The notes under the pieces: model-generated | The model's database searches: none | Told to the model about the DNA's origin: nothing | The model's input: only the letters and a program-made list of their open reading frames with translations | In this document: positions 1-6,441 of the stretch, one piece after another | How the letters are laid out: each line of letters starts with the position of its first letter | How positions within the stretch are numbered: the first letter of the stretch is position 1 | Program-made: the position numbers and the translations under genes | Source: a virus | Length of the DNA: 22,648 nt | Direction: 5' to 3' (one strand) | Virus record (IMG/VR): IMGVR_UViG_3300020601_000085 | Span: 1 to 22,648 of that record

Positions 1-4
1 TGGT

Positions 5-469
5 TTATGCTACTAGACCGGGTAAGTATACGGTTTTACCGTCTTTTTTGGTAGCCGTAAGTACCTGCTTCTTGTTATCACCGGGGTTGTAGCTGACATG
101 CACCCAGCCTGAATCAGGGATGCCGGGAGTGTAAAACTCAAGGATAACTTGTCGAAACTCCATGTGGTCTACGATCCACTTAGCCAAGTCTGCGTTAGCA
201 ACACCGGGGATTTCAATATCCGCAGCCATGCCTTTGCAGTGATCTGAGGTCTTAGAACCGCCCACTTTTGCGTTTACATCAGGGTGACGGAAGCCAGAAT
301 TTACTTTGACACCAATCCCAAAATGCTCGCGCACAGGCTGCAGAACGCACTCACACAGGGCGGTTAGGTTTGCAAGCTCTTCCTCACCGGGAGTATTGTC
401 CATATCTAGGCGTAAGGCTGTATCGCTCTTTACCATCTCCGCTAGGCTGAAGTTTTTCGTTATTTGCAT
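5..469 (-). CDS. M15 zinc peptidase, probable endolysin
   Basis: This 154-aa protein looks like a complete peptidase M15A domain (VanY/Ply-type D-Ala or L-Ala-D-Glu peptidase), which cleaves peptide cross-links in peptidoglycan. The zinc-site signature is visible: SGFRHP at about 58-63, SDHCKGMAAD at 75-84 (ligands H77 and D84) and GWVHVSY at 121-127 (ligand H124). The N-terminus (MQITKNFSLAEM) is the usual start of this family, and AAGGAAACAGGG lies just upstream, so the start is secure. It is the last gene of the lysis block in this window, downstream of the holin, so release of progeny is the likely job. M15 domains also occur as virion-borne peptidases, so a structural role is possible. 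No signal peptide is seen, so it would need the holin for export. Confidence 0.88.
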   Translation of the reverse strand: MQITKNFSLAEMVKSDTALRLDMDNTPGEEELANLTALCECVLQPVREHFGIGVKVNSGFRHPDVNAKVGGSKTSDHCKGMAADIEIPGVANADLAKWIVDHMEFRQVILEFYTPGIPDSGWVHVSYNPGDNKKQVLTATKKDGKTVYLPGLVA

Positions 470-659
470 TCCCTGTTTCCTTTAATAAGACCTGAATACA
501 GGTCACATCGTACGCCCGAACATCCGGGTCTTGTTGCATTTTTTGGGCGGCTTTGCGGTTGACCGCTTCGCACTCATGTAGATACCGCTCGACGTAAGAA
601 TAATGAAAGGCGCACCCACCGTTAACCAAACAAACGAAAGCAGCGGGTACCCACAACAT
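384..659 (-). CDS. small membrane-anchored protein of lysis region
   Basis: A 91-aa protein of unknown function. It starts 8 bases after the holin stop behind a good ribosome site (GAGGTGA). Residues 1-18 are hydrophobic and end near NGGCAF, so they could be a membrane anchor or a signal with a lipobox-like cysteine. The body holds HEC, a DPDVRAYDVTCI block and an Arg/Tyr-rich tail. Similar short proteins with an N-terminal hydrophobic run, an NG-C-A motif and a DP-V-TCI block are, as I recall, common and unnamed beside phage lysis genes. The last 86 bases overlap the peptidase start in another frame, which is long for this compact block and recalls overlapping spanin gene pairs, but no spanin homology can be shown. 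That it is a gene is fairly likely; its function is unknown. Confidence 0.6.
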   Translation of the reverse strand: MLWVPAAFVCLVNGGCAFHYSYVERYLHECEAVNRKAAQKMQQDPDVRAYDVTCIQVLLKETGNANNEKLQPSGDGKERYSLTPRYGQYSR

Positions 660-667
660 AATTCACC

Positions 668-1066
668 TCACTTTGTTACGCCCTTGTGCTTCTCAAAAGT
701 ACGTAGTCCACCCAAGCCAAGCATACCCAACAGCACGGGCATCATTTGGCTCATATCAAACTCAGGAAGAGGTGGAAGAGATACTCCGGCAGTAGCAACC
801 CCGAAGAGAAGAATGGGCTGAAGAATAAAATGGTAAGCAAAAGCAAAACCGCAAACCCACCCAATGAAAGGTCGCCATCCGCCTTTAAAAATAGAGCCTG
901 AAGCAGCTTCTGCCTTGTTGACTTCGATCTGAGCCATTGCAAGTTCTTGCGCATGCTTCTCAGACATAGTGGCAATTTCATGCGCAAGTGCATTTTTCTG
1001 ATCCTTATCCTCGATGAACTTATCCAACAGGCCGGTAACTGGACCAATCAGTGCGCCTAGCATCAC
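668..1066 (-). CDS. holin of the 3TM superfamily (GTA/DUF3154 type)
   Basis: About 132 aa, with the layout of the phage holin 3TM family (Pfam Phage_holin_3): an amphipathic N-terminus, a charged helix at 15-55, the signature GGWRPFIGW at 62-70 followed by a membrane segment to about 92, a PLPEFD linker and a second hydrophobic segment (MPVLLGMLGLGGLR) at 109-122 before a basic tail. Holins of this type assemble in the inner membrane and time lysis by opening it to the peptidase encoded two genes later. The listed start is GTG at 1066, overlapping the previous stop as GTGA. ATG at 1063 is an equally good start, with AAGAAGG about ten bases upstream. Gene order with the M15 peptidase supports a lysis cassette. 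Confidence 0.85.
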   Translation of the reverse strand: MMLGALIGPVTGLLDKFIEDKDQKNALAHEIATMSEKHAQELAMAQIEVNKAEAASGSIFKGGWRPFIGWVCGFAFAYHFILQPILLFGVATAGVSLPPLPEFDMSQMMPVLLGMLGLGGLRTFEKHKGVTK

Positions 1067-1302
1067 TCACCATCCTTCTTGTTACCCTTAGTGCCGACCA
1101 TAATGCCCGACAGAGCGCCAACGATAAAGGTGGCAATTGGGTTCACTAACTTAAAGAACTCGGCATCGTTGGGAGCCTGCCCCACCATAGGCTGGGTTAC
1201 GAACACCAGCGAATACAGCACAACGCCGACAATACCGACAAGGGTCAGCGCCATGGTCACGCCGACTACGAATCTCAACCATTCATCAAGGCTTGTTTTC
1301 AA
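1063..1302 (-). CDS. small two-TM membrane protein, possible accessory holin
   Basis: A 79-aa protein with two clear membrane segments (about 9-34 and 53-69) joined by a short polar loop (VGQAPNDAEFFK), and a Lys-rich tail GTKGNKKDGE. The size and the two-helix layout with a charged C-terminus match class II holins or antiholins, but no family is recognised. The start is TTG at 1302, supported by GTGGAG seven bases upstream; the next Met lies inside the first membrane helix and would remove most of it. It overlaps the lipoprotein end by 17 bases and is translationally coupled to the 3TM holin. Two adjacent holin-like genes suggest a holin plus regulator pair, which is inference. Confidence 0.7.
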   Translation of the reverse strand: MKTSLDEWLRFVVGVTMALTLVGIVGVVLYSLVFVTQPMVGQAPNDAEFFKLVNPIATFIVGALSGIMVGTKGNKKDGE

Positions 1303-1486
1303 TGTAATGCTCCACTAAGTATTCAGTACAAGTTCCATCTGCTTCGCAGACAGGCGGGTTACACTCTTTTGAGTTTTGATTCGCAGGGTCTTGGCAGGGA
1401 TACCGGTACTGATCGGAACAGCCAGCGATTGCAAAGACCGCGAACACAGTTACCAATCCAGTGCATACTAATAAAATCCTTGTCAT
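1286..1486 (-). CDS. small lipoprotein, possible outer-membrane spanin-like
   Basis: A 66-aa protein with a textbook lipoprotein signal: MTR, a hydrophobic core at residues 4-19 and the lipobox IAGC at 20-23, so C23 would be lipidated after signal peptidase II cleavage. The mature part (about 43 aa) is Cys/Pro rich (YPCQDP, ECNPPVC, GTCTEYL). I recall the same cysteine pattern in small lipoproteins of other aquatic phages, where it is unnamed. The start chosen is the ATG at 1486, which overlaps the upstream stop as ATGA; an in-frame ATG at 1504 would put charged residues before the signal and is less likely. Its position beside the holin would suit an o-spanin, but it lacks the Pro-rich length of typical Rz1 proteins. 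Confidence 0.75.
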   Translation of the reverse strand: MTRILLVCTGLVTVFAVFAIAGCSDQYRYPCQDPANQNSKECNPPVCEADGTCTEYLVEHYIENKP

Positions 1487-1959
1487 ATACCGTTCTGCTT
1501 CCATTCAATTGCGGTAGCGATCATGCCCCACATAGCCCAGCCAGCAGCGACAACAGCGACAACGGCTATTGCGTACCACATCATATCTCGACGACGTTGC
1601 TGTTGGTGAATCTTCTCGCGCTCACGCTTTAGTTTAATCTGACGCTGCATGTGCATCAAGTCATCAAACGCCTGCGGCCCGTAGGCCAGCTTCACCATGG
1701 ACATCATCTCAAGGTGTTGTTTGCGCATGGCTTCGCGGCGCTGGAGCTGCTCCATTGCCTCTTGCTCGACGGATTTACCGCTGCCGATACGTTGGAATAG
1801 ACCCGGCTTTTTGTTGTCGACTTCAGCAAGCTCAGAGGCTTTACCCATCCAAGTGCCGATTTGACCCAGAACATCTTCGACCTCACGGCCCGCTTCCACC
1901 AGCTTCTTGACGGTGTTGAAGGCGGCAGTGGCTGCCATGAAGATGCTAATCGGGTCCAT
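1483..1959 (-). CDS. membrane-anchored coiled-coil phage protein
   Basis: A 158-aa protein with a strong ribosome site (AAGGAG). It begins with MDPISIF and a mildly hydrophobic helix (to about 20). Long charged helices follow, with Gln/Arg/Lys-rich likely coiled coil at about 60-125 (MEQLQRREAMRKQ, KREREKIHQQQRRRD), and then one clear membrane helix near the C-terminus (MMWYAIAVVAVVAAGWAMWGMI, about 126-147). It is the first gene of the lysis block after the fibre genes. A helical protein with one membrane anchor beside a lipoprotein is reminiscent of an i-spanin/o-spanin pair, but here the anchor is C-terminal, whereas i-spanins carry an N-terminal one. It could instead be a virion or superinfection factor. 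Function unknown. Confidence 0.72.
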   Translation of the reverse strand: MDPISIFMAATAAFNTVKKLVEAGREVEDVLGQIGTWMGKASELAEVDNKKPGLFQRIGSGKSVEQEAMEQLQRREAMRKQHLEMMSMVKLAYGPQAFDDLMHMQRQIKLKREREKIHQQQRRRDMMWYAIAVVAVVAAGWAMWGMIATAIEWKQNGI

Positions 1960-1992
1960 GCCTACTCCTTGTAAGGCTCTATTGTGCCCGTT

Positions 1993-2145
1993 TTACTCGT
2001 CTGCGGGAAGAGGCTCGTTACCCTCAGCCAGCCACTTCAGGTACTCTTGGTAATCTGTGTTGGCGGGGTCGAATGGGATGAAGGCGTTGTCGGACAATCG
2101 CACAACACACTTTGCATTTTCACTATCTAGTTTGTACATACTCAT
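1993..2145 (-). CDS. 50-aa tail-region protein (copy I of a paralogous pair)
   Basis: This short gene encodes MSMYKLDSE... followed by [20 protein letters not shown] and [15 protein letters not shown]. The start ATG overlaps the stop of the upstream fibre gene as ATGA, which fixes its position. It is clearly paralogous to the 56-aa product at 6269-6439: the [27 protein letters not shown] core matches, and in both cases the gene directly follows a large fibre gene. Such short proteins with a DYQEYL-W motif recur at the end of fibre genes in environmental phages. A fibre chaperone or small fibre subunit is an inference only; no named family is recognised. Confidence 0.72.
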   Translation of the reverse strand: MSMYKLDSENAKCVVRLSDNAFIPFDPANTDYQEYLKWLAEGNEPLPADE

Positions 2146-3197
2146 AGCTCCGAAGATGCTTCCCATCCAGTTACATAATTGCTATTGGTCATTCCGTTTA
2201 AATACGGAGCAAAACCGGCGACAGAAATCATTTGAGACCCTGAAGCATTATAAGTTGATCTATAAAATGTTAAACCGCTGATTGTTGGAATAGCTCTCAT
2301 GTAAACAGGAAAATATATAGGGCTTCTTCCATACCCGCTTCCAAGTTGCTCTATTGAATAAAACCAGCTTTCAAAACCAGTTGGGCTTTTTTGATAATAC
2401 CGCTGACACAACGCCAACTCCTGCCCATACTGACGATGCTCAAAAGGCGTGGCTACACTGCCTGCCTCAAGCTGTACGCCTGTGATGTAGAACGTGGCTC
2501 CGTTGGTGCCGACTACTGAGGTTGCGCCTGTGGCTGACAAATAAAGCGTACCAGCCCAAGAACCAGCAGTGCCGCTGTATGTGGAGCCAACACCCATGCC
2601 TAAGTAAAGAGTTATTCCAGCGCCATTTGTTTTTAGCCATGTGCCAGATGTATCGCCAGCTATGGTGACGGTTTTTTGCTCCCAAGTATTAGCTACACTA
2701 ATTGTGTAAACAAATGGGTATGAACGAGAACCACCGCTATTTCCAAGCACCCCACCAAATGTTCCTGTCAAAGAACTGCGAACCCAAAAAGACAAAGTCA
2801 CGGTAGCTGCATTTGCAGTACCCCAACCCAAATCGGCTACGTTAAGTCCCTCAATAATCTGAGTAACTAAAAAATAGTCACTAGAGCTGACAGAATAAGC
2901 TGAAGTCGATGTGAAGCCCAAATAATTTTCAAACCCTGCTGGCGGCGTTACAGACCCAGCGTTTTGCTGTGCAGTAAATTTACTTGCTTGTGACGAGTAA
3001 TACACAAATCTATCAACAAGGTATTGCCCGTTCGTAGGAGTAACACTCGCCCCAGCGTTCCTCTGGTCAATCCGCATATCTCCGTTGATGATGCGATTCC
3101 TGCCAGCCATGTTAGACATCGTGGGGGTGTACCCGTTGATGGTTGCTGTGTTGCCACCACTAGCGTCTGTGATGGCGTTTGTTGCTAATGTACTCAT
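2142..3197 (-). CDS. tail fibre / receptor-binding protein (cassette I)
   Basis: A 351-aa fibre-like protein. The start is ATG at 3197, overlapping the upstream stop as ATGA with AGGAG upstream; a longer in-frame start at 3242 is less likely. Residues 1-50 carry the conserved fibre head with [19 protein letters not shown], and a central beta-rich domain (about 60-240, rich in Gly, Ser and Thr) resembles carbohydrate-binding modules. A strongly conserved block follows ([18 protein letters not shown] then [14 protein letters not shown]), typical of phage fibre proteins, and then a variable C-terminal tip. The paralogue at 6442-7554 shares head and block but has a different tip, the pattern expected when only receptor specificity changes. 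The role in host attachment is inferred from this. Confidence 0.85.
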   Translation of the reverse strand: MSTLATNAITDASGGNTATINGYTPTMSNMAGRNRIINGDMRIDQRNAGASVTPTNGQYLVDRFVYYSSQASKFTAQQNAGSVTPPAGFENYLGFTSTSAYSVSSSDYFLVTQIIEGLNVADLGWGTANAATVTLSFWVRSSLTGTFGGVLGNSGGSRSYPFVYTISVANTWEQKTVTIAGDTSGTWLKTNGAGITLYLGMGVGSTYSGTAGSWAGTLYLSATGATSVVGTNGATFYITGVQLEAGSVATPFEHRQYGQELALCQRYYQKSPTGFESWFYSIEQLGSGYGRSPIYFPVYMRAIPTISGLTFYRSTYNASGSQMISVAGFAPYLNGMTNSNYVTGWEASSEL

Positions 3198-3457
3198 GGC
3201 TTGGGATACTCCTGTTTCACTGCGGCAATCGTTGCCTTCCAAGCGTCAATGCCTTCGTGGTAGATGGTGTCTAACTGGTCAGTAATGGATGGGTAGGCGG
3301 CGGCTCTTTTTGCTTGATAAGCGTATGAATCAACAAGGGCTTGCACAGCCACTTTGTCATAAATTACTTCGTTACCATCAGCGTCAAATGCTTTGTCATT
3401 GATTGTTGATACAACCTGTGGGTAAAGTTTACGCAAGCATTGAATGTCGTTTATCAT
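3194..3457 (-). CDS. 87-aa fibre-associated protein (cassette I)
   Basis: A small, mostly helical protein. The start is the ATG at 3457, overlapping the upstream stop as ATGA; the longer reading from 3472 is less likely. Conserved elements are LRKLYPQV near the N-terminus, DADGNEVIYD in the middle, then YQAKRAAAYPSITDQLD and [14 protein letters not shown] at the end. It is paralogous to 7558-7827, which has DANEQVVAYD, RASEYPPITDYID and AVKAKYPKA in the same order. Both copies sit between a ~190-aa and a ~350-aa fibre gene. The R-YPSI-D-LD pattern is, from memory, widespread in aquatic phage tail regions without an assigned function. A fibre-assembly helper is a reasonable guess but unproved. 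Confidence 0.78.
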   Translation of the reverse strand: MINDIQCLRKLYPQVVSTINDKAFDADGNEVIYDKVAVQALVDSYAYQAKRAAAYPSITDQLDTIYHEGIDAWKATIAAVKQEYPKP

Positions 3458-4038
3458 CCAGCAATCTCCCAAACAGTAATTGTTGATGTATCGTTGTACA
3501 ATGTAGTGTTAACGCCGCGATTTAGGTAAGCAGTTCCAGAGTTAACCCACCATTGCAATTTATATGTCAATGCAGATGTTGTTGCAGGAGAGTCCAGATA
3601 TTGAACCCCGCTATTTGTGCCGTTAGCTCCGCTATAACCTTGACTCAACCATACCCTATGTGCACCACCTGAGCCGCTTCCAATAACAGTTCCGTTTCGA
3701 TCGATCCTTGTAGAACCAAGGTTAGAACCGTCCATTTCAGTGTGCAAACTAGCAATGATCAAAATTTTACTGGTCGAATAATATGGAGTGATGCTTACTG
3801 ACATATCTCCCATGTCAGCCCAACCACCACTATGAGTCGCTGGTGTTGTGCTTGTAAAACTTTGCACTTGAAGAACAGAGCCAGCAGGTAAATTTGCGCG
3901 AGAGATTGCGGACGATGTTGTCATCACCGTCCCCGCTTCATCAGGCAACACAAGCGTTCTATCTGTATTACTATTTGGGGATGCTATTGTAAAGATACCT
4001 GTCCCACTGGCATCCCCTTGGATGGTTACCTTGGACAT
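3454..4038 (-). CDS. tail fibre-like protein (cassette I)
   Basis: A 194-aa beta-rich protein. The N-terminus (MSKVTIQGDASGTGIFTIAS with RTLVLPDEAG) is a common phage fibre or virion-surface opening. The region NLPAGSVLQVQSF at about 50-62 is a conserved hinge, and the C-terminal half (about 70-194) is a Ser/Thr/Gly-rich jelly-roll-like domain ending TSTITVWEIAG. It is paralogous to 7824-8378, which has RLPAGSVLQVVSNV, an equivalent beta domain and the ending SVTLLEIAA. Its start overlaps the stop of 4038-4265 by one base (TAATG). The C-terminal beta domain probably forms a trimeric head that binds host surface or other fibre parts; this is inference from composition and location. Confidence 0.8.
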   Translation of the reverse strand: MSKVTIQGDASGTGIFTIASPNSNTDRTLVLPDEAGTVMTTSSAISRANLPAGSVLQVQSFTSTTPATHSGGWADMGDMSVSITPYYSTSKILIIASLHTEMDGSNLGSTRIDRNGTVIGSGSGGAHRVWLSQGYSGANGTNSGVQYLDSPATTSALTYKLQWWVNSGTAYLNRGVNTTLYNDTSTITVWEIAG

Positions 4039-4265
4039 TACAGACCCTCGACGATGGCTTTCAATGCGTCCACATCAGCGGCAGCATCAATAGACGTTTG
4101 TACATCAGCATACTTGGCACGAATGGCAGCACGGGCTTCTTCAGCCGCAACAGCCTCAGATGGGATGGTGGCTTTAATGTCCAATGGTGCAAACTCTTCT
4201 GCACGTTTGGCACGGCGAACTTCGTGGGCAATGCCCTTGGCTTTATCTACGTTAACTGTAATCAT
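4038..4265 (-). CDS. 75-aa helical tail-region protein
   Basis: The start is the ATG at 4265, overlapping the upstream stop as ATGA, giving MITVNVDKAKGIAHEVRR and onwards. The protein is almost entirely charged helix with many Ala, Glu and Arg residues (RAKRAEEFAPLDIKATIP, then AAEEARAAIRAKYADVQTSI), ending DALKAIVEGL. No membrane segment or enzyme motif is visible. It occupies the slot before the cassette I fibre genes; the cassette II slot (8381-8653) holds a different helical protein of like size, so it may be a functional analogue rather than a homologue. Similar short proteins accompany fibre genes in other phages, so an assembly or trimerisation role is possible. Function unknown. Confidence 0.75.
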   Translation of the reverse strand: MITVNVDKAKGIAHEVRRAKRAEEFAPLDIKATIPSEAVAAEEARAAIRAKYADVQTSIDAAADVDALKAIVEGL

Positions 4266-4447
4266 GCTGAATACTCCCATGCGTTGCGAAATGTACGGTC
4301 GGCGGGCACATCAGCCACATCGACAATCTTGTAGGGCTTACCTGCTGGTACAGCCTTTAGCACCTGCTCTTGTGTAGCGCCGGGTGCAGGAACGATAACG
4401 GCAACACCGCCTTCGTCTGTTGGGTAAATTACTCGTTTGTTGTCCAT
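4262..4447 (-). CDS. 61-aa conserved phage protein
   Basis: A short protein, MDNKRVIYPTDEGGVAVIVP followed by GATQEQVLKAVPAGKPYKIV and ending DRTFRNAWEYSA. It has a strong ribosome site (AAGGAG). It is coupled to the next gene by an ATGA overlap. The VIYPTDEGGVAVIVPAP opening and ADRTFRNAWE ending are familiar from small uncharacterised proteins next to fibre genes in environmental phages. Size and position suit a fibre accessory or assembly factor, but there is no direct evidence for that. No homologue elsewhere in this window. Confidence 0.78.
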   Translation of the reverse strand: MDNKRVIYPTDEGGVAVIVPAPGATQEQVLKAVPAGKPYKIVDVADVPADRTFRNAWEYSA

Positions 4448-4464
4448 GTTAGACTCCTTAAAAA

Positions 4465-4830
4465 TTAGTTGCTGAAGACAGTGACAGTTACTGCGGTTGG
4501 GTCCACGTTATAACTACCAACATCACCAAAAGTTAATACGTTAAGAGAAGATGCTGATGAAGTATATGGAAATGTCCACCCAATGTTTCCTGCATACCCT
4601 GTGTGATTCGCAGTATAAGCATAAGTTGCATCAGCCATTGGAGTTGTATAGTTCACCGTGTAACTTCCGGTTCCGTTGTCAGTGATTGAACTCACATTGT
4701 ATGACTCCCTAATCGCCACAGTCCCTGTGCCATTAAAGTTAACCCACGCCTTACAAGCCTGTTGACCTGTTTGCATTGAGGTGCTATCTGGAAAGGTAAC
4801 ACCGTTTGTTCCGCTTATTGTTGTACTCAT
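4465..4830 (-). CDS. tail fibre domain protein, tandem copy A
   Basis: A 121-aa beta-rich protein, the last transcribed of three adjacent paralogues. The shared core is KAWVNFNGTGTVAIR, then NVSSITDNGTGSYTVNYTT, then MADATYAY, at about 28-74. The N-terminus is unique (STTISGTNGVTFPDSTSMQT, a motif common in phage fibre proteins) and the C-terminal strand differs (TAVTVTVFSN). It has the ribosome site AAAGGAA. A 47-base stretch of its core (4652-4698) matches copy C (5440-5486) with a single mismatch, much closer than either is to copy B. This points to recent exchange between copies. The domain is a recurrent fibre module; the likely role is in the tail fibre or another virion surface structure. 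Confidence 0.82.
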   Translation of the reverse strand: MSTTISGTNGVTFPDSTSMQTGQQACKAWVNFNGTGTVAIRESYNVSSITDNGTGSYTVNYTTPMADATYAYTANHTGYAGNIGWTFPYTSSASSLNVLTFGDVGSYNVDPTAVTVTVFSN

Positions 4831-4839
4831 GGGATTCCT

Positions 4840-5223
4840 TTAGCTGAAGAACGTAGCGTTAATACTATTACTATCATAATAGTCAACTCCGGGATTAAAT
4901 ATTCTTAATTTGCAACTACTGGATGTAGAATCCCCGTTAATGTAGTCAGATAAAATCATAGCGTATTTACCGTTATCGTTTGCACCGTAGTATCTAAGAG
5001 CTACCACCGAATAGTTATTATCTTCCATTGCAGTTGTAAAGTTCACCGTGTACTGCCCAGTGCCATTATCAGTAATACTCGCTACATTAAAAGCCCTACG
5101 AATAGCAACCGTACCTGTCCCGTTAAAGTTCACCCAAGCCTTTGCTGTGCCGTTAACCACTGTGTCTACTGGGACGGTTGCGTTGCTAGGGGTGCTTAAT
5201 GTTTCTGTTTTAATTGTTGACAT
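4840..5223 (-). CDS. tail fibre domain protein, tandem copy B
   Basis: The middle of the three tandem paralogues, 127 aa. It has the same core (KAWVNFNGTGTVAIRRAFNV, ASITDNGTGQYTVNFTT, AMEDNNYSV at about 28-72) but a different N-terminus (MSTIKTETLSTPSNATVPVD) and a different C-terminal half with SDYINGDSTSSSCKLRIFNP. It has a strong ribosome site (AGGAG). The core at the DNA level is the most diverged of the three. Each copy keeps the core and varies both ends, suggesting that the core packs in a common fibre stalk or trimer while the ends attach to or recognise different partners. That interpretation is inference. Confidence 0.82.
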   Translation of the reverse strand: MSTIKTETLSTPSNATVPVDTVVNGTAKAWVNFNGTGTVAIRRAFNVASITDNGTGQYTVNFTTAMEDNNYSVVALRYYGANDNGKYAMILSDYINGDSTSSSCKLRIFNPGVDYYDSNSINATFFS

Positions 5224-5231
5224 ATTAGCTC

Positions 5232-5603
5232 CTAGCGGAAGACGGCGAGGTTGATATAGGATGAATCAGCCGAACTAAAGTTGTAGTTATAAGCGTTAAC
5301 ACTAAAAGATGAAGCAGAAGGGGCTATTGGTTGATTTGTTTCTAACAAAAGCCCGTTCAAGGCAGCGCCACCGCTTGATGTGGCACGTCCTGCGCTTCCT
5401 GATATTGAGTAGCTCGCATCCGCCATTGCCGTAGTAAAATTCACCGTGTAACTTCCAGTTCCGTTGTCAGTGATTGAACTCACATTTCCACTCGCACGAA
5501 TCGCCACAGTGCCAGTACCATCAAAGTTTACCCAAGCCCTACACTTGTAGTTCTCTGTGCCGTCATCGTTAAGCCAGCCGTTAAAGTTAATATTTCCGCT
5601 CAT
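5232..5603 (-). CDS. tail fibre domain protein, tandem copy C
   Basis: The first transcribed of the three tandem paralogues, 123 aa. The N-terminus is MSGNINFNGWLNDDGTENYK, followed by the shared core CRAWVNFDGTGTVAIR, NVSSITDNGTGSYTVNFTT and AMADASYSISG, and a C-terminal beta segment ending SSYINLAVFR. Its ATG overlaps the stop of the 72-aa gene upstream as ATGA. It shares a near-identical 47-base core with copy A, two genes away. As with its paralogues, a small fibre or virion-surface subunit is the best guess; the individual role cannot be read from the sequence. Confidence 0.82.
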   Translation of the reverse strand: MSGNINFNGWLNDDGTENYKCRAWVNFDGTGTVAIRASGNVSSITDNGTGSYTVNFTTAMADASYSISGSAGRATSSGGAALNGLLLETNQPIAPSASSFSVNAYNYNFSSADSSYINLAVFR

Positions 5604-5818
5604 ACAACCACCCAGAAAGAACCAGTTGGAACAGTAACTGTGACACCCGTGGCAACCGTAATGTCACCCACGCTCATAGCGTTCTTGTTTGTGCCAATGG
5701 TGTAGTCAGCCGTAATTGTGTTGTCAGTCTCGTAGAAAGCAACGTTAGTTCCAGAGCCACCTTTGCCTACACCAGCGGCTCCTGTGATATACCCATCACC
5801 GTTTAATACAATAGCCAT
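5600..5818 (-). CDS. 72-aa tail fibre module protein
   Basis: A short beta-rich protein (MAIVLNGDGYITGAAGVG then KGGSGTNVAFYETDNTITAD and YTIGTNKNAMSVGDITVATG). The C-terminal half, FYETDNTITADYTI-TNKNAMSVGDIT-TGVTVTVP-G-FWVVV, is the same module that ends the 145-aa protein encoded next upstream (FYENGQTVNYDYTI-STKNAGTFGPIT-SGVAVTIESGARWAIV). This is an internal domain duplication between neighbouring genes. The start has AAGGGG upstream. The module is a known-looking short beta unit at the end of many phage fibre proteins, probably a trimerisation or capping strand set. Function by analogy only. Confidence 0.78.
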   Translation of the reverse strand: MAIVLNGDGYITGAAGVGKGGSGTNVAFYETDNTITADYTIGTNKNAMSVGDITVATGVTVTVPTGSFWVVV

Positions 5819-5827
5819 ATATACCCC

Positions 5828-6265
5828 TTAGACAATGGCCCAGCGGGCGCCGGACTCGATGGTTACTGCTACACCACTGTTGATCGTAATTGGACCAAAG
5901 GTTCCTGCGTTCTTGGTGGATACGATGGTGTAGTCATAATTGACTGTCTGCCCGTTCTCGTAGAACACCTCGTCGGTACCGCCACCTGTGGCTCCGCCGC
6001 CTCCACTCTCAGATACCAGCTCTACAGGGAAGTAAGCAATGGATTTGAATTCGTCCGAGGCTGAAGCCGCTGATGTCAGGAATACATTCACCCCGTTTGG
6101 TGCTGAGAAGTCGGCATTGCTAAGCAGCACCCCGTTCAGGTACACGTCAATATAACCGGGCGTGTAGCCGCCAGACGGCGCGAACACAGTCTGCCCAGCC
6201 GTCGCTGTAATTTCAGTAACAGTCCGGACTGTCTGCCCAAACGGTGGTACGCCGATATATGACAT
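5828..6265 (-). CDS. tail fibre-like protein with N-terminal attachment domain
   Basis: A 145-aa protein with two parts. Residues 1-85 (MSYIGVPPFGQTVRTVTEIT, TAGQTVFAPSGGYTPGYIDV, YLNGVLLSNADFSAPNG) form the GYIDVYLNGV-L-DF domain that opens many phage tail fibres and is usually taken to attach to the tail. After a Gly-rich hinge (GGGGATGGG, about 91-99) comes the FYENGQTVNYDYTI module also found in the 72-aa neighbour. It has a strong ribosome site (AGGAG). The compact attachment domain plus short module looks like a minimal fibre or an adaptor that anchors other fibre proteins; that last point is inference. Confidence 0.82.
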   Translation of the reverse strand: MSYIGVPPFGQTVRTVTEITATAGQTVFAPSGGYTPGYIDVYLNGVLLSNADFSAPNGVNVFLTSAASASDEFKSIAYFPVELVSESGGGGATGGGTDEVFYENGQTVNYDYTIVSTKNAGTFGPITINSGVAVTIESGARWAIV

Positions 6266-6268
6266 TTA

Positions 6269-6439
6269 TTATTCTCCTACCGGATCAGCCGGTTCGGGTT
6301 CGTTGCCTTCTTCTAGCCAACGTAAGTACTCTTGGTAGTCTGTGTTGGCTTCGTCGAAGGGGATAAAGGCGTTGTCTGACAGGCGTTTGATAACCTGTGA
6401 GGGTTGGTCTTCAAATGTAGGTTTGATTTTTTGATACAT
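6269..6439 (-). CDS. 56-aa tail-region protein (copy II of paralogous pair)
   Basis: This short gene starts two bases after the stop of the 370-aa fibre gene. The product is MYQKIKPTFEDQPSQVIK, then [20 protein letters not shown], then LRWLEEGNEPEPADPVGE. It is paralogous to the 50-aa protein at 1993-2145, with the core identical at most positions while the first ~18 residues differ. Both copies have the same place, directly after the large fibre gene of each cassette, which strongly suggests a real coding unit that works with the fibre. Its function is not known; a fibre-specific chaperone would be consistent with size and location. Confidence 0.72.
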   Translation of the reverse strand: MYQKIKPTFEDQPSQVIKRLSDNAFIPFDEANTDYQEYLRWLEEGNEPEPADPVGE

Positions 6440-6441
6440 AA

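Noticed and set aside
484-491. AATAAGAC at the left end as a member of the origin repeat family
   Set aside because: A single 8-base match in 22.6 kb is expected by chance, and it has no partner near it.
4018-4377. Plus-strand 119-codon Ala/Ser-rich frame
   Set aside because: Runs antisense through two coupled genes (4038-4265 and 4262-4447) and looks like low-complexity shadow sequence.
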